Source: Saprolegnia diclina VS20
Taxonomy: Eukaryota; Oomycota; Saprolegniomycetes; Saprolegniales; Saprolegniaceae
Direction of reading: 5' to 3'
NCBI RefSeq assembly: GCF_000281045.1
Contig: NW_008246097.1
Span: 340,182-404,181, forward strand
DNA: 64,000 nucleotides
Within the stretch, counting starts at the first letter, position 1; each line of letters opens with the position of its first letter. The translations under genes and the position numbers were made by a program. Below the pieces are notes generated by a model that worked only from the letters and a program-made list of their open reading frames with translations, made no database searches and was not told the DNA's origin. This document shows, in pieces, positions 31,601 through 44,012 of the stretch.

Positions 31601-34600
31601 TCACGGCGCGTCGCCAATGTTGTCGTCGCTTGGCGTCGGCGCGGCGAGAACGTGGCGTAAAAAGTAGCAAATCGCAGGGTGCGGCTGGTTGATCCCACGG
31701 GCCGTGCAAAAGATGCGCTCCAAGGCACCGACGTCGTCGAGGGAGCACGTGATCGCATGCAGCACAGCGTCGTCCCGACCCAGATTCGAACCCGCGTCGT
31801 CCGCAAGGCGTGTCGGAGGCTGCAGAAGCGACGTCATTTGAGCCAGCACCGCGTCCAACGCAGCTTGCGGGTGCTCGATGTGGTCTTCCTTGTCCTGGAG
31901 CGCGTGGCGTAGCCGCGAAATGTCGGCCTTGAGCGCCCGCACGGCCGACCAGCTCACGTGACTCTACGGGATGCGGTTGAAACATTGATACTCCTCGCCT
32001 CGGCCAAACCTTGCGGCTCAAAAGCGGCGCGTCAGCGAAGCGCGAATCGTGGGCACTGGTTGCTGTGCCGAGCGCATAGTACATGTCGCCTGTCGTCGGC
32101 GACGTCTGCAGCCACTGCACGCACACGAGACCTCCGGGGATCTCGGGGTCGTCTTTTGGCACGGGCGGCAAGGATGATAGACAGAGCTTGGCGTACCCGC
32201 TGTGGTTGATCGCTAGAAAGTTATGCAGCGAGACGTGGGCGCGGTGGAGCTGGCCGCTGAGACTCGCGTCAAACACCACGTCGTGCTCGCGGCTGAACGA
32301 GACAAAGTAGGGCAAGACTAGGTACCCTAATTGCTCCATCGTCGGCGCGCTGCCATTCGTCGTTGAAGTCGACTTTGCACTGGCGAGGATCTCTTGCTGC
32401 AGAAAGGTCGGGAGCGTCCCGAGACCGGTGGCACTCGTCGCGTTGAGCTGACTCGAGTTCCACAAGCCAAAAAGCTGGTCCTGGAGCTTGCACGCGAGCT
32501 GGAGGTAGTGGAACGCGGCCTGCGTGTCGGCGTCCGAGCGCTTGCTGCCAAATACGACGACGAGCTCCATGCACGCGTCGTACATGTGACTCCGCGGGTG
32601 CCCACCGTCCTTGATCCACAGCGTAAGCGCTTCGAGGAATGCGTCGGTGGCACCAGGGGCCGCCAGCCGACGGAGCACCGCGCCCTTGAAGTAGAGAAGG
32701 AGCGGCTTGAGGTAGCTCGGCGGGTGACACACATGCATGAGCGCCTCGAGACCGCTCTACCAGCAACATCAGTGCCTGCTTTCAGAGGATTCATACCATA
32801 ATGACGGGCAAGAGGTGCTCGAGCGCTACGTCGTCAGGGCACGCGCGGTAAAGGTCGAGCTGACGCGCCACGAAGTGGGCTTTGAGCACGACAAACATGG
32901 GCACACTCGGGTGGTAGAAGTTGAGCAGCCGCAAGCGGTGGGGCGTATACGCCAGCCCCATCCAGCCTACACGGACGCTACGAACGTGATACAATCGTCG
33001 AGCGCACCTTGGTGGGTCAAGAGCGCGTCGGTGGTCGCAATGGCCGCAGTGAGCACGGCGACGCTTCTGCGCAGTGCGTTTACGTGCTCGTCGACGCTGC
33101 TGCTCGACATGGCGTCCGTGCGGTGATGCACGCTGAGCATGATGCACACTTCGGCGTGCGTGAGGCTCGGCAGCGCGGCGTCGTTGTCTGCCACCCACGT
33201 CTCCGCGTCGGCAAGCGCGAGCGTCCGATCACCGCGCAGCAGCCGTGCTTGGATGCGCAGCGCGCGCAGCTGCAGAGCAAAGACGCGGTCGTTGGCCGTG
33301 GCTGCCTCGTCGAGCGCAATCTCTGCGAGTGCAATCGCGTCGTCGTAGTGACCTTGGGCGATGTCGCAGCGCATACTCAAGACGCGGCAGTCGAGCCAGT
33401 AGAGCACGTTGAGCTCGGACGACGCGCCGTCAAAGTATCGATCGTCGTCGCGCTCGAGCTTGGGCGTGGCGCTGTAGAGCTTCATGCCACGTACAAGCGC
33501 ATTGCGAGCTACTTCGACGAACCCGTCTTGCAGGGCGATGGTCGCGAGGAGGATGTCGCACTCGCAGGCCACCTTCGTGATGTCGCAGAGGTGCAGCGGC
33601 TCCGTGTCGGGCACAGCGGGGACCACCGGCTCGGTGGGTTCGGGTCCCTTGCGCGCGCTCGCGGGAGCTTCTGTCGGCGCGGGCGCTTGCGACTTGAGGA
33701 CACTTGCCTACTCATGCTTTCATTTCATGCATCACATGTTGGTCGTTGGTACCTGGAGGGCGGTGGTGGAGTTGTTGAGCGCTGCGCGCAAGGCCGTGCC
33801 TTGGGGAGACGCACCTTCGTGCGACGCGAGCGCCGCCATCCATCGAAGCAGCGTGAGCACCACCAAGTGGGCAACGCGGCTGCTGCCAATGCGCGCTTGG
33901 AGCTCGCTCAGAAGCTTCTCAATACTGAGGTCGCAGAGCCAGCGAAAGACAGCGTCGTTGTCCGGGTCCCCAAGCCTCTTGGACGAAGCAAACACGACGT
34001 GTGGCTTGTGGCAAATGTCGCTCAAGAGACGGCAGGCGTCGCTCATGTAGCCTGCGCCGATGCACGCCTCGGCCTTCATGCGCTTGGCCTGGACAGCACC
34101 GCGGGCGTCGCGGAGGTACCTTGTACTCAAGACTTCCAGCGCGCACGCCACCGGGAACACCTCAATGTACTGTTTATGGGCGAGGAGCGTCTCGAGCAAC
34201 GTGCTGCACGCAAGCACCAATGCCGCTGGGTGCGCGAGCTTGAGATGCAGCTCGGGCAGAAACGACAGCAGGTCGTTCGCCGTGTAAGATGCGAACGCGG
34301 CGGGGGTGCGCGCATCCGGGTGCGGGAGCGACCCTGTAAAGAACGTCGTGACGACCGCGCTACCGAGAAGCGCGCACTCGAGACGCGCGTGGAGGTCGTC
34401 GGTGCCGAGCGCCCACGCCAGCTTGCCGACGAGCTGCGTGCAGACGAGCGCAATGATGGCGCCGTCGCCGTTGAGGTCCATTCGAGTGCTGGCGAGGATC
34501 GTTCGCCAGTGCACGCGGGCATCCAGCGCCCCAAAAACGGCGTCGATCGCGTCCGTCCACGCCTTGATCGCGCCGACAACATCGGCTTCGGCAAAGAGGT

Positions 34601-37600
34601 AGTCGCCTTGCTCCATGAGCGCCAGTGTGAGCTGCAGCGTGGCGCGCTTCTGGCGACAGAGGCCAATGCAAGCCTTGAAGGCGCCGAGGATCTCGCGTTT
34701 CGAGATGCTTTCGTCGAGGAGGACGTAGCGCTTGACGACGTTCTTCTGGGCGCGGTCCAGCGCCTGCAGACACATGCTTTTCGAGCGCGTGAGGAGGTCG
34801 AGCCACGCCTGGAGGCGCGTCCCATGGTCCTTTAGAAGCGTTTGAAACGACGTCAGGTCCCTCACGGTGGCTTCGTGCACGCTGCGCGCGTCCAGGAACG
34901 CGCGCTCTTCGTCGGAAATGACTTCGTGCACGACGAGGCGGCTGCGCTTCTTCTTCTTCTTCGCCTGGCTGTCCTCAAACGCCTTGACGAACGCCGCGAG
35001 GTCCGACGTCGCACGTTCAACGCGGGCGTCTTGGAGCGCAACGCGCTGCATTTGGGCGAAGACGACCCACGGAAGAAGGAGCTCGGACATGGCGCTTTGG
35101 CCGCCACTGAGCACGTGCGCTCGCTTCCCGAGGACGACGAGCTTTTGCCACTCGCGGCCATGACAGAGTACTTGGAGTGTAAAGAGTGTGACTTTGGTGA
35201 GCCAGCCGAGGTCGAGACCGGGCGTCGCATCGGCCGCCGCCGCCAGCTGCGACGACGTGGCGACGACCGGGCGCTCGTCGTCGACAGCGTCCATGGACCG
35301 ACATAGTACGTCCACGTCGTTATGGAGAATGCCAAAGCTATGGAGTTCGAGGACGTCCCAGACCCGCATGCAGCACACAAAGAGCGGCTGCCAGTCGTAG
35401 CCGCTGGCGTGAAACTCGAGCGGCGAGACCCACGCGAGCCAGAGACCGTTCCACACGGCGCGCACTGCCTCGAGCAGATTCGGCCACGCCCGGCCATGGT
35501 AAAACAACTGCGTCGCGGTCGCCATCTCGAGAAGAAGGCGGTGGACACCGTCGTGCTTGAGTCGGTCGCCTGGGCTTTCGTACGCCGCCGGCAACGAGGC
35601 GGAGAGCGGCGTCAGGTACAGCCACGAGAGGTCGTGGTCGGGCCCTTGTAAATGGTTGAGCGTGGCGTCGTCGGCGTGCGACGACGTGACCTAGTCCGAA
35701 CCATGAGTGCGTTCGTATCGAGCGCCGATCATTGAGGACATACGTGCAGGAGGCCCCGCAGGAAAAATACTTGGCCACTCCAGAGGTACACGTCGGTGTC
35801 GACCACGTCGGGTGGCAGCACATTTGGCTCGTCATGCGGCGTCGTCTCGACGGTCGTCGCCGTCGGATCGGCGCGCGCAGTGGCCAGCACGTCGGGCACG
35901 GGCGCTTGCGTCGGTGGCTCGGGCACGAGCTCGGCGGCGTGCAGCTGCTGGAGCGTGCGTTTGGCCTCGAACGAGATGAGGAGCTTGTACGACCACGCAG
36001 CACTTTGCAAGATCGCGTCGAGTCCCTTGTCGCCGCGGTCGACGCCGAGCCGCACGACGCGGCAGACGTACGGAAGGTACTCTCGGTGGTGCACAAAGAA
36101 CGTTCGCAGCTCGTTCGTGGCTTTGGCGACGTTGGCCAGACCCGGCAACGCCTCTTCGATCGGCAGCTCGCCCTTGGTGTCAGTGTCGCGGGGCGTCGCT
36201 TTGCCCTTCGCTTTGTCGACGTCCGGCGCTGAAATCGTCGTCGTCGCGCTCAGCTCGAGCTGCGCCATCCACTCGCTGTCCAAGAAGATGGTGTCGCGGA
36301 GGCCGCAGGCTTGGGCGTTGGCCGACCGGAACGGTGCGTGCACGTGCATATTGAGGTGCTTGAGGCCATCGTCGTGAAGCTTCAGACACGCGTGCGCGGC
36401 CTGGAGCTCGTCCTTCTCGGTCGCAATGCGGAGGAGCTCAAAGCTTGCGCACATGTACGTAGCGTACAGCGCGTCGTCCCAGTGCGTTTCCGGCACGAGC
36501 TGCAGGCTCTACACACAAAAACCCTCGGTTCGCTTCGAAATGAGCCGAACAACGTACTTCGAGAAGCATGCAGAGGGGCTGGAAGAGCGCACCGCCCGAG
36601 CTCGGCAAGTGCAAAAGCGGTACCATGAGTCGGTACAGCCGGTGGCTCACGCTCGCCATGTACTCGTGGTGGCCCGTGAGCGCGGCGACCTCCAGCGCAA
36701 GCATACCCCGGTTGATGCTGCTGAGGACGTGGAGCTGATCGTCGATAACGACGCGGGTGCCATTCGGGCTACGAAGGCGGCCGTCGGTGGCCGGCTCACC
36801 GACTTCGGGTCCGATGAGGATATAGACGCAGCGCAAGAAGACGTGCAGCACTTGCATCGGGTACTCTGCGATCGCGCCCCGGGGTGCGCCGTCCAGCGGC
36901 CGCTCGAGCTTGAGCGCATGGGAGAAGAGCGGGCTGCAGCGCCATCGGTTCCGCACGGGCGCTTCGTCGACAAACTCGGCGTAGACGGCCTTGGCCGCTT
37001 GCACCGCGATGGGTCTACGAGCACCTTAGTCGGAATGCTAGTGACAATGCAACAAACAAGTGTCCGAGGTCTTGGGCGATATGGGCCAAGAGTCCATAGC
37101 ACAGTGGCAGGAGAAGCGGATGCAACGTCACGACGGGACGCGACGTGGCGCCGATGCCTTCGATGACCGCATTCGAGCTGTCGTAGGCCGCGACGGCAAA
37201 CACATAACTCTCGTTGGGCAAGAGCCCCGAGATCGTCACCTACAGGCAACCGGTTAGTAGTAAACGGTTGACGCCCCGATGGTTGTACGAGTGTCTGGCT
37301 GGGATCGACAACCGCGCCGGTGCCGGGAAACGCCATGTTGTTGAGCGAGACGTCGGTGCCGGCACCCGTCGCTTTGCCAAACACCATGAAGTATGCGACG
37401 TGCTTCTTGAGCGGTGCGAACGGGGCAAGCCGAAGCGACACAAAGGTGGCGCCCCGCGAGGCGAGGCGGGGCGCCGACGGCTTCATGTGCAAGGTTGGCA
37501 TGGGCGCCTCGGGCTCGGGCGCATGGCGCACGTCCAGTTCGTCATGGCGGAGCGCGTGAAAGCAGCGAAGCGCGTCGGCCAAGCACGACTCTTGCTCGTC

Positions 37601-39842
37601 ACGACCTAGATTGGACATCTTGGGCACTGAGAGAAGGAGGTCATCTGTACCTTTGGCGCGACGTCGTGCGGCTTGAAGCATGAGCAGCCCACGTCGGTAG
37701 TCGTTTCGATTGCACTCGGCCACGAGGCGCGCTTCGAGGTGCGCAAATGCCTTGCGCCCGCACGCGCGGAGAAGGTCGTCGTACTCGCATTCGTAGAGCA
37801 GCAGCGTCATGTCGGTTTCCAAACTCGCGAGCAACCGGTTCAAGCGCTGCATTTGAAAGAGCGCGCCGTCAGTGGTGGACGGAAGAAAGGCGGCGTCAAG
37901 GATCGACGCGCCGTACGCCGCGCCGTGGAGCACGTGGCGACCGTCTGGCGTCGACGCCACTTCGTCATGGAGCTGCACGTCGACGCAGGCGCTCCGGGCG
38001 CGCGTGATACCGTCGAGGCCGACGCGAAGCACTTGGATACCGACACGGGTGTCGCCGACGTCGGCGAGAAGGCGGCCGAGACGGAGCGCGACAACCGCCC
38101 GCCACACGACGTCGTCGAGTTCGATCGCGTGGGCGACCACGTGGAGGGCAAAGAGGACGTCCTTTGTGAGCTCTTGGACCGTCACGGGGACGTCGGTGTC
38201 GGGCAGCCGGTCGTCGAGCGCTCGGAGGCACGGGACGATGCAGGAGTGCCACAGCGCGAAGACCATCTCGGCGAGCACGTCATGGCGCAGTGCGCACAGC
38301 GCGTCGTTGCGCGCGGCGGCGTGCAAGACGACCACGAGGCGCGTGAGGAGCTCCCCGTTCAATTGTGTCACCGACATTTCGTCCGGTGCGGTTTGCATGA
38401 GCGATACAAAGGCATGGAAGAGGCCGACCTCGTCCGTGGCGACACCGGGCGAGAGCCGGGGGAGGAGACTACTGTAGACGTCGGCAAACGTGTCCCAGTG
38501 TTTGTAGCGCACACTGAGCTTGAGCAAGTCAATGTGCTCGTTAAGCGCCAGCGTGACGGCGAGGCCCTTGAGGCCTTGCAGCATCGTCTCGACGTCGGTT
38601 GGCGCAAGAACGACGGGCGGTGGCGGCTCGGTGGGCTTGATCCACTGGCCAAAACCGACCCAAGACGACGGCAACGAGAGCGAGAGGATCTGGAGCATCG
38701 CCCGCGCGCGAGCGATGGGGTCTGAGAACGCGCTCTCGACATCGGCTTTGGCGACGCTGACCAGAAGCTGCGGCGCACTCGGCGCCTTAGTGCACCGTAG
38801 AATCGGAAACTTGGCGATTTGGAGGTCGCGTTCGGCTGCCTTCAATGCAGCGTCGGTCGCCTCGGGCAGCGGCAAGTCGAGCTCTTCTTCTTGCCGGAGC
38901 CGGTGTACGCGCTTGAGCCCGAGGTCCAGTGCGGCGAGGGCCGACTTCCAGAGCGCGTCGCGCTTGCTCGGGTGTTTGAGCGCGAGGGCTACACAAACCG
39001 CTATCGCATATATGGTCAATAGTGTCTGTACCGTTGTAGCCCGTCGCAATCGCAATGTAAATGTACGTGCGCCATGCGAGAAAGCGCACCGTTCCCAGCG
39101 GAATGAGGCTGTCGAGGGCGAGGCTGCAGTACTTGAGGTACGGCAACACGTCCGCATCAAAGCCAAGCGTTTGCAGTGGCGCGCAGACGCTCACGATGTG
39201 GATTGTGCCGTTGAGTACATGGCCAATGCACGTAGCGTGCGTCGCTTTGTCCGCGACCACGTCGCGATGGACGGCGAGCGCGAGCGCGGCAGCGAGCGCA
39301 TGCTGGAGCGACCCGAGCGCATCACATTGCCGTCGGAGCGTCGACGGGCACTTGACACGCGGGTCGCGTTGGTTGAGCTGGCGCACGGCGCAGAGTGCTG
39401 AAACATATGTGGCACGCACGTATAGCTGCTGGTCTGACAAGGTCGGCGCCGTCTTGGTGCCGTAGAGGCTGTTGGCGCGTTGATACAGAAGAGTCGCGAC
39501 CGTGTACTCTTGCAGAGCAAAGAACATATCGCCAAAGCTCACGAAAAGCTCCACGACGAGCGTGAGCGAGAGCTGCGCCTGCATCTCGTGCAAAAGACGT
39601 TGGAGTTTGTGCCCGAGGCTACCGTAGTAGCCCACCTCGGGGCAAGCGTCGTCATCGCCCAAGTCGACAAACTTGCGGCCCTTTGTCTCCTTGATTGTCG
39701 AGAGAATCTGCTGCACGTCGTGCGTAAAGTTGGCGGCCAAGACGCTCTCGTCCACCTCGTCCTTGCCCATGTTGCACTTTTGTCGAAACACTGGCAACGT
39801 TTCCAAAGATACCGTTGCCAAGTGCGCGCGTTTCCAGTTCAC
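31601..39842 (-). CDS. CFAP54: CFAP54, giant cilia- and flagella-associated protein
   Basis: The longest gene, more than 2,500 residues from about 12 exons. It starts MNWKRAHLATVSLETLPVFR. The body is almost entirely alpha-helical with TPR-like pairs (for example VELFVSFGDMFFALQEYTVA, LFEFHASGYDW-type regions, DILLATIALQDGFVEVARNA). A fibronectin-III-like insertion sits in mid-protein: KKHVAYFMVFGKATGAGTDV, then GLLPNESYVFAVAAYDSSN and RPVVTLHPLLLPLCYGLLAH. This helical array plus FN3 segment is characteristic of CFAP54, a scaffold of the C1d/C1 projection of the central-pair apparatus needed for flagellar beating. The C-terminal exon ends DNIGDAP with TGA at 31601-31603. The long open frames on the plus strand (for example 33009-34835) are antisense shadows of its GC-rich codons. 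Its start is only 98 bp from the divergent GTPase gene. Confidence 0.88.
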
Positions 39843-39940
39843 ATTGCACCTTCCGACGTGCGTGTCTCTTGTGCAACGAGGGAGTTGCCTCCTTCCGTAT
39901 CCGGTTGACGTCGACGGTGTATCTTGCTCGACGCTCGACG

Positions 39941-42635
39941 ATGCAGCCCGTGTGCTTGATCCGCCAAGGCGCGGAAGGCCTCGAGATCGTGCCCGAGGGC
40001 GAAGCGTAGGCCACTACACAACACTGGCTATCGCATGACGCGCTCTGCGTAGGCTGCTGCAGTCGCTGCAGCTGGAGCCGCTCGCGGTTGTGTGCCTTGC
40101 TGGCCAATACCGGTACGCCCGCCGCCCGTCGCCGCCGCTCACGCATGGCTAGCACGGGCAAGAGCTTCTTCTTGAACCAAATGCGCCAAACGAGCGAGAT
40201 GGCCGGGTTCGTCGTGGGCCCTACGACCGAGTCGTGCACGCGTGGCATCTGGATCTGGGACGCCAACGTCCGCAACAGTCGCGGCGAGAAGGTACTTCTC
40301 ATGGACACGGAGGGCATTGCGTCGACCGACAATGACGAGTCGTACGACGCCAAGATTTTCTCGCTCGGACTCCTCTTGAGCTCTGTCTTTGTCTTCAACA
40401 CCATGGGTGTCATTGACGAAGGCGCGATTGACCGGTGCGTCGCCGCCTCCTCCTTGCACGCGCATCGTACCTTGTCTCTAGCCTCTTCCTCGTCTCGGAG
40501 CTCACCAAGCACGTGTGCATCTCGCACAATCCGACCAATGACGCCTCCAAGATGCTCCACGACACTGACGATGATTTTGGCCCGTCCGAAGCCGAACTCG
40601 CCAAGCACTTTCCTCCGTTTGTTTGGCTCTTGCGCGACTTCCTTCTCGACATGCAAGAGAACGGCGTCGCGCTCTCGCCCAAGACGTACCTCGAAAGGTC
40701 CCTCGAGCCGCGGGACGGCGCGTCGCGCCGCACGGACGAGCGCAACCGCATCCGCGCTTCGATCCGAACCCTCTTTGCGCAGCGCGAGTGGTGCGTCGTT
40801 GGCTTCATCTCCATTCTTACAGTGCAGTACGGTGTAGCATGACACTGGTGCGGCCGGCGACGAACGAAGACCAGCTCCGGCACGCGAGTACGCTCACGAA
40901 CGCCGACCTCCGGCCCGAGTTTGTCTCGCAAATGGCGGCCATCCGAGCGCGGCTCTTGGCGCTCGCGTCGCCCAAACGACTTTGTGGCCAAGCGGTGGAC
41001 GGGCCGCAGCTGTGCCACCTCGTACGTGCCTACATCACCACGATGAACTCGGGTGCCGTGCCCGACATCAAGGCGGCATGGGAGTATGTGAGCGACGCGA
41101 CGTGCGAGACGGCCATGCAGCGCGCGCTCGACGAGTACCACTGCGTCATGGCCAGTACACTGGGCGACAGCTTGCGTCAAGAACACTTCGAGTCGACGTT
41201 CAAGTTGGCCCAGGAGAAGGCGCTCTCTGTCTACAAGCGTATCTCGGTCGATGGCGACGCCCGCAAGCGATGCTTTCAGAGCCTCAAGACAGCAATCACG
41301 GCCGACCGCACGGCGCAAATCGCGTCGCTGCAGGCAAAATCCCGAGCGCTCTGCGATGGCGTCCTGGCCTCTGCCGCCGCCACCCTGCTCGACGCCGATG
41401 CAGGAGATGCCACGACGACGTGGCGGTCCCGGTTAGCACCACTCTTGGCGGCGTACGATGACCAGGCCGACGGCGCCGCCAAGAACAAGGCGCTGCTGGC
41501 CTTTCTCAAAGACGGTGTCTGGTCATTTGTCGATGCTGCGGCCGTGCGGCACGACGCTGCCCACGCCGCCACGCTGCAGGCGACGATCGCCGCCGCCGAG
41601 AGCCGTGAGCGCGTACGATGACCCTGCAGACCTCGTCCTGAGATGGAAATAGGCGCTCGAGGCGACCCAGCGACAGCTCGAGACGCAGGTGCACACGCTG
41701 GAGCTTGACAACGTGCGCGCGACCAGCGCCGCCGCCAACGTGCAAGACAAGCTCGAGGCATCGACCGCGAGCAATGTGGAACTGCGCAGCGCGCTCGAGG
41801 CGACGCAGACGCAGGTCGAAGCGCTGTCGGCCAAAGAAGCGGCGCTCCGCGTCGAGCTGGATGCGCTGCAGCAGACGCACACGGCAGTGAGCGTCGAGCT
41901 GGCGCAGCTGGGCGCGCAGTTGGCGCAGACCACGTCGGCACTTGACCAAGGTAGGCTCGTCAACACACCGCACAGTTGAGATTGCTGCTGTCTAGTGCAA
42001 GCCGACCGCGACAGCATCCGAGAGGCCTTGAGCCAAGAGCTGAGCGACGAGCGCAAGGGCCGCACAAGTGAGCGTGAGGCGGCGATAGCCGAGATGGCCA
42101 AGCAGGCCGGCGAGCTGCACACGGCCCAGCGGGCGCTCAAGAACGCGGCGACCGAGCACGAGTCGCTCTCGCGGGACCTCTCGGTGCTACAGAAGGAGAA
42201 GGACATGCTACGGCACAAGGTCGACCTCGTGACGTCCGCGCTAGCAACCGCGGAAGCGACGCTGACCGCCACGACCGCCGAACACGCTGACGCGGCGACA
42301 ATGTTGCAGCGGTACCAGAGGCGCGTCGAGCGGCTCGAGACGCAACTGGGCGACCTGGCCACCAACGGCCAGGTCGCGCTCGCGCTCGAGCAGGTGGTGT
42401 GGACGGTCGCCAAGCAGGCCGACATTGACAAGGTGTGCAACGATGAGGAGAGTGACGCTGAGGATGCGCGTAGGCGGTGCAAGTGGTGGCCGAAGAGAAG
42501 GCGGCGCTCGTCGAGCGACTGGGCGACCTGCACCTCAAGATCTCGTCGCTGCCCGACTTTTACCAGCGCCAAGTGTTTTGCGCGGCCGAGCCTGCGCCCG
42601 ACTTCTTTGAGGCGCTCACGTCCTTTCTCTCGTAA
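39941..42635 (+). CDS. Guanylate-binding protein-like large GTPase with coiled-coil tail
   Basis: Starts MQPVCLIRQGAEGLEIVPEG. A spliced P-loop reads AGQYRTGKSFFLNQM (an intron divides Gln-Tyr-Arg from Thr-Gly-Lys). Then come GPTTESCTRGIWIWD, the G3 MDTEGIAS, and FVFNTMGVIDEGAID. WLLRDFLLDMQ is the RD motif that replaces the normal G4 in GBP/atlastin enzymes. The helical domain follows (TNADLRPEFVSQMAAIRARL, PDIKAAWEYVSDATCETAMQ). A long coiled coil then extends to the end (LEATQRQLETQVHTLELDN, LSRDLSVLQKEKDMLRHKVD), which is longer than in mammalian GBPs. There is no CaaX prenylation box; it ends FFEALTSFLS. Stop is TAA at 42633-42635. Such proteins self-assemble on membranes after GTP hydrolysis; its role here is unknown. 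Confidence 0.9.
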
Positions 42636-42721
42636 GCGATGGAAGAAGACACGTTCTTGATGTAGTCGCACGCTGTATTGGGGTTGCGGGTATATAGAAA
42701 GCTGCTGGATACCATATTGGC

Positions 42722-43453
42722 TTAGCGCCGGTCGCGCGAACGGCTGCGACGGCGGTCGTCCGACGCGCCGTAGCCACGATCGCGGTCCGACGTCGAGCCG
42801 TAGCCGCGATCACGGTCCGAGGACGAGACACCATAGCCACGATCACGGTCAGACGACGAGACGCCGTAGCCGCGATCACGGTCCGACGTCGAGCCATAGC
42901 CACGGCTGCGGTCGGACCCACGGTCACGCGAGTCGCGGCGGCTGGAGCCACGTTCACGGCTCCGTCTGTCCCGGCGGTCGCGCGAGTCGTGGCGGCTGCT
43001 GCGTTCCTGGCTGCGGCGGCGGTCATCGTGGCGGCTCGAGCGCGAGGATTCGTACCGGTCCGACCGCGACTCGTCGCGCCGCCGATCCAAACGCTCGGAC
43101 GGCGCGTGGCGGCTCTCATCGCCACGCGAGTGGTTGCTGCGCTCGTCAGTGTGCTCGGGCTTGGATGCGCTGCGCTCGTCGCGTGCATCGCGTGCATCAC
43201 GGGCATCACGGGCATCACGGGCATCACGCGACGAGGTGTGCCCATGGTCGCGAGCAGTATCCCGCGACGAGGTGTGCCCATGGTCGCGGCCACGGCGGCT
43301 GTCGGCGTCGTCGAACTGGCCCTTGACGGCTTCGACAGGCTTGATCGCAGCAGCGGCCGCAGCAGCAACGCTGCTGGTCGGGTTGGTCATCCATGCAGGG
43401 AGCGTCGCCGCCTTGCCTCGTCCACGTCCGGCCATCTTCACCACAAAACTCAA
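42722..43453 (-). CDS. Arg/Ser/Asp-rich repeat protein (SR-like)
   Basis: Single exon, up to 243 residues; the likelier start is the Met of MAGRGRGKAATLPAWMTNP at 43435. After an alanine run, the rest is low-complexity RS/RD/RG sequence, including a run of D-A-R triplets and four copies of a DRDRGYG-type unit. A PAWMT motif in a short conserved N-terminus followed by an RS tail is typical of eukaryotic splicing-associated proteins. That is composition-based, not family-specific. Nuclear speckle localisation and phosphorylation by SR kinases would be expected. Confidence 0.7.
   Translation of the reverse strand: MSFVVKMAGRGRGKAATLPAWMTNPTSSVAAAAAAAIKPVEAVKGQFDDADSRRGRDHGHTSSRDTARDHGHTSSRDARDARDARDARDARDERSASKPEHTDERSNHSRGDESRHAPSERLDRRRDESRSDRYESSRSSRHDDRRRSQERSSRHDSRDRRDRRSRERGSSRRDSRDRGSDRSRGYGSTSDRDRGYGVSSSDRDRGYGVSSSDRDRGYGSTSDRDRGYGASDDRRRSRSRDRR
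42765..42925. repeat. Imperfect 30-33-bp tandem repeats inside the RS-like gene
   Basis: Four units of the type cgatcacggtccgacgtcga, spaced about 30-33 bp, encode the repeated SDRDRGYG block (two of them SSSDRDRGYGV). They differ at several bases, so the array is not very recent. Confidence 0.7.
43182..43231. repeat. 9-bp tandem repeat (cgggcatca type), about 5 copies
   Basis: The unit cgggcatca (and cgtgcatca/cgtgcatcg variants) is repeated in frame and encodes the run of Asp-Ala-Arg triplets in the RS-like protein. Copy number is likely to vary between strains. Confidence 0.8.
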
Positions 43454-44012
43454 ACTCCCTTGGACCTGTCCTTCAAACTAGGTTTAACCTTCTACCACAT
43501 GGCGTTAAACGTCAAATCGTTGGGAACGCGTTAAACTACAGAAGCAACTCAATCAAAGTGGCCGAGGACACTGGATCAAGGTGTAGCCTCTCAAGTTTCA
43601 TCGTGCGCGCATCCTTCTCTCGACGCAAGCTGAGCGCTCACGATAAACGCAGCCTGTTTAGCCTGTACCTTGGCTACCTCGCTCCCACGTCTAGAGTAGC
43701 ACAAACTGCCTCGTTGAGCTCTATTCCCAAGTACATGTAGGTGCGACCATAGAGGACTCCCGAGCGCATACCAGTACAACTGCTGAAGAAAGCGGTTCAC
43801 CACGCCCCGCAACAGCGTACAAGCAACACCTCAGCGACCCCTTCACCACGTGGCATGGTGTTTAAACACGTTAAACCTCTGCCGCCGCGCCGATTGGTCG
43901 GCTCAACTATCCCACCGAGAGCCAATCATATTAAAGCGGCAGAGTGCAAGTGTCGAGATCGTACGCAGCCGCCTGTCTACCTCCGAGCTCATCGACGTGC
44001 TAAACGTAGACA
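43454..44012. other. Divergent intergenic region
   Basis: About 560 bp between the RS-like (-) and EIF1AD (+) start codons. It holds several GTTAAAC/GTCAAA motifs (43503-43540 and near 43870), matching those in 13683-13850. A plus-strand open frame around 43600-43740 is not supported as a gene. Confidence 0.5.

Noticed and set aside
33009-34835. A 608-codon open frame on the plus strand
   Set aside because: Antisense to CFAP54; composition is Arg/Glu/Val-rich without any domain, while the minus strand gives ordered helical repeats.
43393-43740. Plus-strand open frame antisense to the start of the SR-like gene
   Set aside because: Overlaps promoter DNA, has no domain and no plausible start context.
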